Of a stretch of 8,723 nucleotides of DNA, positions 5,977-8,723 are shown piece after piece. The stretch is from Candidatus Scatosoma pullistercoris (GTDB lineage Bacteria; Bacillota; Clostridia; Christensenellales; Borkfalkiaceae). A model generated the notes under the pieces. It did not search any database, was not told the DNA's origin, and saw nothing but the letters and a program-made list of their open reading frames with translations. The stretch covers positions 1-8,723 of the forward strand of contig DVMZ01000009.1 of the NCBI GenBank assembly GCA_018714725.1, written 5' to 3'. Position 1 is the first letter of the stretch; every line of letters starts with the position of its first letter. Position numbers and translations under genes: made by a program.

Positions 5977-6990
5977 ATGACGATTATTCGCGGTGCCACG
6001 ACGGTGGAAGCGGATACTCCGGAGGAAATTTCAGGTGCGGTCAAAGAATTGCTGGATGAAATTTTCCGGAAAAATAAATTGAGGAAGGAAGAAGCGGACG
6101 GGTTTCTTTTTTCCCTGACGACCGATCTGCATTCCCGGCATCCCGCCAAGGCGGCAAGAGAGTGCGGATATGATTTTGCGCCGCTTTTTGCCTGTACGGA
6201 GCCGGAAACGGAAGGCAGTCTGGCCCGTTGTATCCGCGTGATGCTGTTTACGGAGCGGCCGGCCGGAAGCGCTGTTTCCCATATTTATCTGAGAGGAGCG
6301 AGAGTTTTGCGTAAAGATATTTCGGAAATTTACAACATTGCGCTGGACGGGCCGGCCGGAAGCGGGAAAAGCACTGTGGCCAGGAGGCTGGCGGAAGATT
6401 ATCATATTTTGTACCTCGATACGGGGGCAATGTACCGCGCCTGTGCGTTGAAAGCGCTGCGCGAGGGGATTGACCCGAAGGACGCGCGGGCGGTCGGAAA
6501 AATGCTGGATTCGCTGCGGCTGGAAATCCGGTACAGAGACGGAAGTCAGCATACCGTTCTCGACGGCGAAGACGTGTCGGAGGCGATCCGGAAAAACGAG
6601 GTTTCCCTGGCTGCGTCGGCTATTTCCGCCCATAAAGCCGTGCGGGAAAAGATGGTGAAGATGCAGAGAAAAATCGCTTCGGATATGTCCTGTGTGCTGG
6701 ACGGGCGGGACATCGGTTCGACGGTGCTGCCGGATGCCGCATTCAAATTTTTTATCACGGCGGACAGCCGCGTGCGCGCAATGCGGCGCATGAAGGAGCT
6801 GGAATCCCGCGGACAAAAGGTGGATTTTGAAGCGCTCCGCAAGGAGATCGAGTTACGGGACAAACAGGATTCGGAACGGGAATTTTCGCCGCTGAAAAAA
6901 GCGGAAGACGCCGTCGTTATCGATACGTCGGAGAAGGGAATCGAAGAAGTCGTCGCCGAGATCAAGTCGTTGATTCAGTCGAAAATCTGA
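5977..6990 (+). CDS. Fused chorismate mutase (AroH type) and (d)CMP kinase
   Basis: One uninterrupted 337-residue frame joins two enzymes. Residues 1-115 are an AroH-class chorismate mutase (chorismate to prephenate): IIRGATTVE (Arg5), TTDLHSRHPAKAARE (48-62), Glu75, CIRVM (Arg87), HIYLRGARVLR (Tyr104, Arg112). These match catalytic residues Arg7, Glu78, Arg90, Tyr108 and Arg116 of the Bacillus subtilis enzyme; Cys75 is Ala72 here, with a Cys one place later. Residues 119-337 are a complete cytidylate kinase (CMP/dCMP phosphorylation): P-loop GPAGSGKST (125-133), YLDTGAMYRA (146-155), DGRDIGSTVLPDA (242-254), RDKQDSERE (294-302). The linker is only a few residues and the usual AroH tail is lost. 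The start is ATG 5977, with GGGAGG 7 bp upstream and a good match to AroH N-termini; the frame also extends upstream to a TTG at 5941, which I reject. plsC follows after 14 bp. The domain calls are secure; whether a separate kinase is also made is open. Confidence 0.93.
   Translation: MTIIRGATTVEADTPEEISGAVKELLDEIFRKNKLRKEEADGFLFSLTTDLHSRHPAKAARECGYDFAPLFACTEPETEGSLARCIRVMLFTERPAGSAVSHIYLRGARVLRKDISEIYNIALDGPAGSGKSTVARRLAEDYHILYLDTGAMYRACALKALREGIDPKDARAVGKMLDSLRLEIRYRDGSQHTVLDGEDVSEAIRKNEVSLAASAISAHKAVREKMVKMQRKIASDMSCVLDGRDIGSTVLPDAAFKFFITADSRVRAMRRMKELESRGQKVDFEALRKEIELRDKQDSEREFSPLKKAEDAVVIDTSEKGIEEVVAEIKSLIQSKI
6257..6364 (+). repeat. 15-bp direct repeat flanking the AroH/CMK junction
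   Basis: GGCCGGCCGGAAGCG occurs at 6257-6271 and again at 6350-6364, 93 bp (31 codons) apart and in the same reading frame. The first copy encodes PAGS in a variable loop of the AroH domain, the second PAGS of the kinase P-loop, with identical codons. Confidence 0.7.
6292..6309 (+). promoter_or_regulatory. Possible internal ribosome binding site and TTG start at the AroH/CMK junction
   Basis: AGAGGAG (6292-6298) lies 8 bp before an in-frame TTG (6307-6309), just ahead of the kinase domain. Initiation there would give a 227-residue protein, the normal size of a free-standing cytidylate kinase. The bases also encode conserved AroH residues (YLRGARVL), so the match could be chance. Confidence 0.35.
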
Positions 6991-7004
6991 AAAAGGGAAA
7001 CATT

Positions 7005-7754
7005 ATGGAAGAACGGATTCAACCGGAAGCGAAAGAGAAAAAAACGGGAAAGGCCTCCCGTGCGGACGGAAAATCGTCGATCACCGTACCGGCAAACCGG
7101 AAGGGGCGGCATATCATGGGACTTCTCAATTTCTTGAGAATCCTGGTGATTCCCGTTTTTTGGCTCTGCCTGCCCTTTCGGTTTTACGGGAACCGAAAGG
7201 TAAAAGACGGCGCCTGTGTGTACGTCTGCAATCATTACAGGATCTGGGACGTTATTTATCCGGCTTCGACGACCTGGGAGGGAATTCATTTCGTGTCCAA
7301 AAAGTCGGTCGTCAACAATTGGTTTATGAAAGGATTCTGTAAGAAGCTGAAAGTAATTTCCGTCAATCGGGACGGATCGGATGTCCGCGCGGTGATGGAT
7401 TCGCTCAGATGTCTCAGAAACGGGGAGAAAATTTCCCTGTTTCCCGAAGGGACCAGGAATAAGACGGACGCGGAAATGCTTCCGTTCAAAGGCGGCGCGG
7501 CCATGATGGCGATAAAAGCAAAAGTGCCTATCGTTCCCATGATGATTTACAAAAAACCTCGTCCTTTCCGGCTGAATCACATTCTGATCGGCGAACCCTT
7601 TGAGTTTACGGAATATTACGACAAAAAACTGACGGAAGAGGAGTTGCAGGAAGCAGACCGGAAACTTTGCGAGAAATTGCTTTCGATGCGCCGGCAGCAT
7701 GCCGAATTTCTCGCCGCCAAAAAGGGAAAGAAAAAAACGGAGACGGAAAGATAA
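7005..7754 (+). CDS. plsC: 1-acyl-sn-glycerol-3-phosphate acyltransferase (PlsC/LPLAT family)
   Basis: This protein should transfer an acyl chain to lysophosphatidic acid at the cytoplasmic membrane, giving phosphatidic acid for phospholipid synthesis. Numbering from ATG 7005, it has a hydrophobic stretch (about 40-58), the catalytic H-x4-D motif in VCNHYRIWD (His77, Asp82; the Ser often found inside this motif is Arg79), the glycerophosphate-binding FPEGTRN (146-152), and a later VPIVPMMIY segment. From 7005 it is 249 residues with a 37-residue, highly charged N-terminal extension. A second start, ATG 7116, preceded by AAGGGG (7101-7106), gives 212 residues and begins MGLLNFLRIL, closer to typical PlsC N-termini. 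I list the longer frame because it follows the upstream stop by 14 bp with an AAGGGA site, but the shorter product is equally plausible. ispH follows after 12 bp. The exact acyl acceptor cannot be proven. Confidence 0.88.
   Translation: MEERIQPEAKEKKTGKASRADGKSSITVPANRKGRHIMGLLNFLRILVIPVFWLCLPFRFYGNRKVKDGACVYVCNHYRIWDVIYPASTTWEGIHFVSKKSVVNNWFMKGFCKKLKVISVNRDGSDVRAVMDSLRCLRNGEKISLFPEGTRNKTDAEMLPFKGGAAMMAIKAKVPIVPMMIYKKPRPFRLNHILIGEPFEFTEYYDKKLTEEELQEADRKLCEKLLSMRRQHAEFLAAKKGKKKTETER
7101..7118 (+). promoter_or_regulatory. Alternative ribosome binding site and ATG start for plsC
   Basis: AAGGGG (7101-7106) precedes the in-frame ATG 7116-7118 by 9 bp. Starting here removes 37 charged residues that do not resemble the family and leaves a normal-length PlsC. 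Confidence 0.5.
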
Positions 7755-7766
7755 ACGGAGAAGTCC

Positions 7767-8723
7767 ATGGAAGTTCTGGTTGCGAAAAGCGGCGGGTTTT
7801 GTCACGGCGTGAAAAAGGCCGTGGATACCGCTTTGTCCGTAAACCCCGAAAATACTTATATTTACGGGGAAATCATACACAACAAAGAAGTGGTGGATAC
7901 CATCACCCGGCGGGGAATCGTCACGGTGGAAGCCCTGTCGGACGTTCCGGACGGGGCGACTCTGATCATACGCTCGCACGGGGCGGGAAAACGAGTTTTC
8001 GACGAATGCGCCTCGCGCGGCATCCGCGTAGTGGATTGTACCTGTGAATTTGTGCATCGTACGCAGAAGATCGTCCGGGAAGCCTATGCGCAGGGAAGCG
8101 CGATTGTTATCGTGGGGGAACCGACGCATCCGGAGGTAATCGGACTGAACGGGTGGTGTGAGGACAGTGCCTTTATTTTTTCCTCCGAAGAGGACGATTT
8201 TTCCGTTTTGCCCGATAAAAAGTGCTGCGTAGTGGCTCAGACGACCTATTCCAATGAAAAATTTGAAAAAATTATTAAAATTATTAAGGATAGGTGCGGA
8301 AAAACAGTTGAAGTTTTTAAAACAATTTGCTATACTACTATAGGACGCCAGAACGAAGCGGAAAAGCTCGCCAGGCAATGCGACGCCATGTTGGTCATCG
8401 GAGGACTGAACAGCAGCAATACGGGAAAGCTGTACGACATCTGTACAAAGTATTGCAATCATGTCTTTCGTATGCGGAATTCGGACGATCTGGACTACAA
8501 GGCGCTCAAAGGATTCAAAAAGGTAGGTATCGTTACGGGTGCAAGTACCCCTAACGCGCAAACTCAGGAGGTTCTCTTAAAGATGGAAGGAATGGAAACA
8601 GAAGCAAAAGCGACGATGGAAGAAGTTGTCGCGAACATGGACAATCAGCCGAAGTTCAAAAAAGGACAGCTGATTACGGCTACGATTTCGTCGGCGGACG
8701 ATTCGGGAATTGCGGTATTGCTC
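7767..8723 (+). CDS. ispH: 4-hydroxy-3-methylbut-2-enyl diphosphate reductase fused to ribosomal protein S1 domain(s), 3' end outside window
   Basis: Translating from ATG 7767 (GGAG at 7757-7760, 6 bp upstream) gives 319 residues with no stop before the window edge. Residues 1-272 are IspH, the [4Fe-4S] enzyme making IPP and DMAPP in the MEP isoprenoid pathway. Cluster ligands are Cys12 (GFCHGV), Cys93 (VDCTCEF) and Cys188 (KTICYTT). Substrate-pocket residues are also present: His38 (IIHNKEVV), His71 (RSHGA), His121 and Glu123 (THPEV), QTT (158-160), LNSSNT (214-219) and GAST (258-261). After a linker, residues about 297-319 (KFKKGQLITATISSADDSGI) look like the start of an S1 RNA-binding domain; the rest lies outside. 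Such IspH-S1 fusions are known in Clostridia, where the tail carries several S1 repeats. The segment after the second Cys ligand is unusual: CTCEF where most relatives have ATCPF/L. The gene ends the plsC-ispH run. Confidence 0.93.
   Translation, partial: MEVLVAKSGGFCHGVKKAVDTALSVNPENTYIYGEIIHNKEVVDTITRRGIVTVEALSDVPDGATLIIRSHGAGKRVFDECASRGIRVVDCTCEFVHRTQKIVREAYAQGSAIVIVGEPTHPEVIGLNGWCEDSAFIFSSEEDDFSVLPDKKCCVVAQTTYSNEKFEKIIKIIKDRCGKTVEVFKTICYTTIGRQNEAEKLARQCDAMLVIGGLNSSNTGKLYDICTKYCNHVFRMRNSDDLDYKALKGFKKVGIVTGASTPNAQTQEVLLKMEGMETEAKATMEEVVANMDNQPKFKKGQLITATISSADDSGIAVLL
8308..8336 (+). promoter_or_regulatory. Possible internal promoter inside ispH, upstream of the S1 region
   Basis: TTGAAG (8308-8313), a 17-bp spacer and TATACT (8331-8336), with TGC immediately before it as in extended -10 promoters. 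It lies in an AT-rich patch (about 8255-8342) that stands out from the surrounding GC-richer codons. The -10 overlaps codons around the Cys188 iron-sulphur ligand. Transcription would start near 8343, about 240 bases ahead of the internal start at 8583. Confidence 0.4.
8566..8585 (+). promoter_or_regulatory. Internal Shine-Dalgarno and in-frame ATG at the IspH/S1 junction
   Basis: A perfect AGGAGG (8566-8571) is followed after 11 bases by ATG 8583-8585, in frame with ispH (codon 273) and precisely after the last IspH residues. A product from here would be an S1-type protein without IspH. The spacing is slightly long, and the bases also encode the QEV of the IspH C-terminus, so chance is possible. 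Confidence 0.45.

Noticed and set aside
5868..6059. A 63-codon + strand frame starting at TTG 5868
   Set aside because: It starts on the -35 box of a strong promoter and overlaps the aroH start in another frame; there is no ribosome binding site or family match.
6031..6816. A 261-codon - strand frame opposite the aroH/cmk fusion
   Set aside because: It is antisense to well-conserved motifs on the + strand and shows no domain or initiation signal of its own.
6975..8561. A 528-codon open frame on the - strand opposite plsC and ispH
   Set aside because: It lies antisense to two genes with intact conserved catalytic motifs, its translation is rich in Arg/His/Phe with no recognisable domain, and it has no convincing ribosome binding site; it is a codon-bias shadow.
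1..8723. CRISPR arrays, tRNA or rRNA genes, insertion sequences, phage or defence genes
   Set aside because: No regularly spaced repeats, cloverleaf-like sequences, transposase-like frames or terminal inverted repeats were seen; the window is almost fully occupied by metabolic and housekeeping genes.

Overview
The window carries two transcriptional blocks, all genes on the + strand, from a bacterium that is most probably a member of the Clostridia (Bacillota). This rests on three things: a Na+-pumping biotin-dependent decarboxylase operon, an IspH-S1 fusion gene (a known clostridial arrangement) in the order cmk-plsC-ispH/S1, and strong AGGAG-type ribosome binding sites. Base composition is moderate (about 50% G+C by eye). 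I cannot name the genus. There are no tRNA, rRNA, CRISPR, phage or insertion-sequence signals.

Block 1 (1-4495) is a tightly spaced five-gene operon whose left end lies outside the window. It encodes an acyl-CoA carboxyltransferase-type subunit (partial), an OadG-type gamma subunit, a free-standing biotin carrier protein, the Na+-translocating OadB beta subunit, and a 5S/OadA-type carboxyltransferase with no biotin domain of its own. Together these should move a carboxyl group onto the biotin carrier and release it as CO2 at the membrane while exporting Na+. Unusually, one operon holds both carboxyltransferase types, as in the propionibacterial transcarboxylase, and the acyl-CoA-type subunit has lost several canonical active-site motifs. 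A 16-bp hairpin (4530-4566) ends the block.

Block 2 (4587-8723) starts with a BaiN/HI0933-family flavoprotein. A near-consensus promoter (5868-5897) then precedes a housekeeping operon: an AroH chorismate mutase fused in frame to cytidylate kinase, a PlsC-type acyltransferase, and an IspH reductase fused to the start of an S1 RNA-binding region that runs off the right edge.

The most interesting part is block 2. Two consecutive genes are two-domain fusions joining unrelated pathways (shikimate/CMP kinase and isoprenoid/ribosomal S1). At both domain junctions there is a Shine-Dalgarno-like sequence followed by an in-frame start codon. The IspH part also carries an AT-rich stretch with a good internal promoter match. 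These genes may therefore yield both the fused protein and the separate downstream domain.
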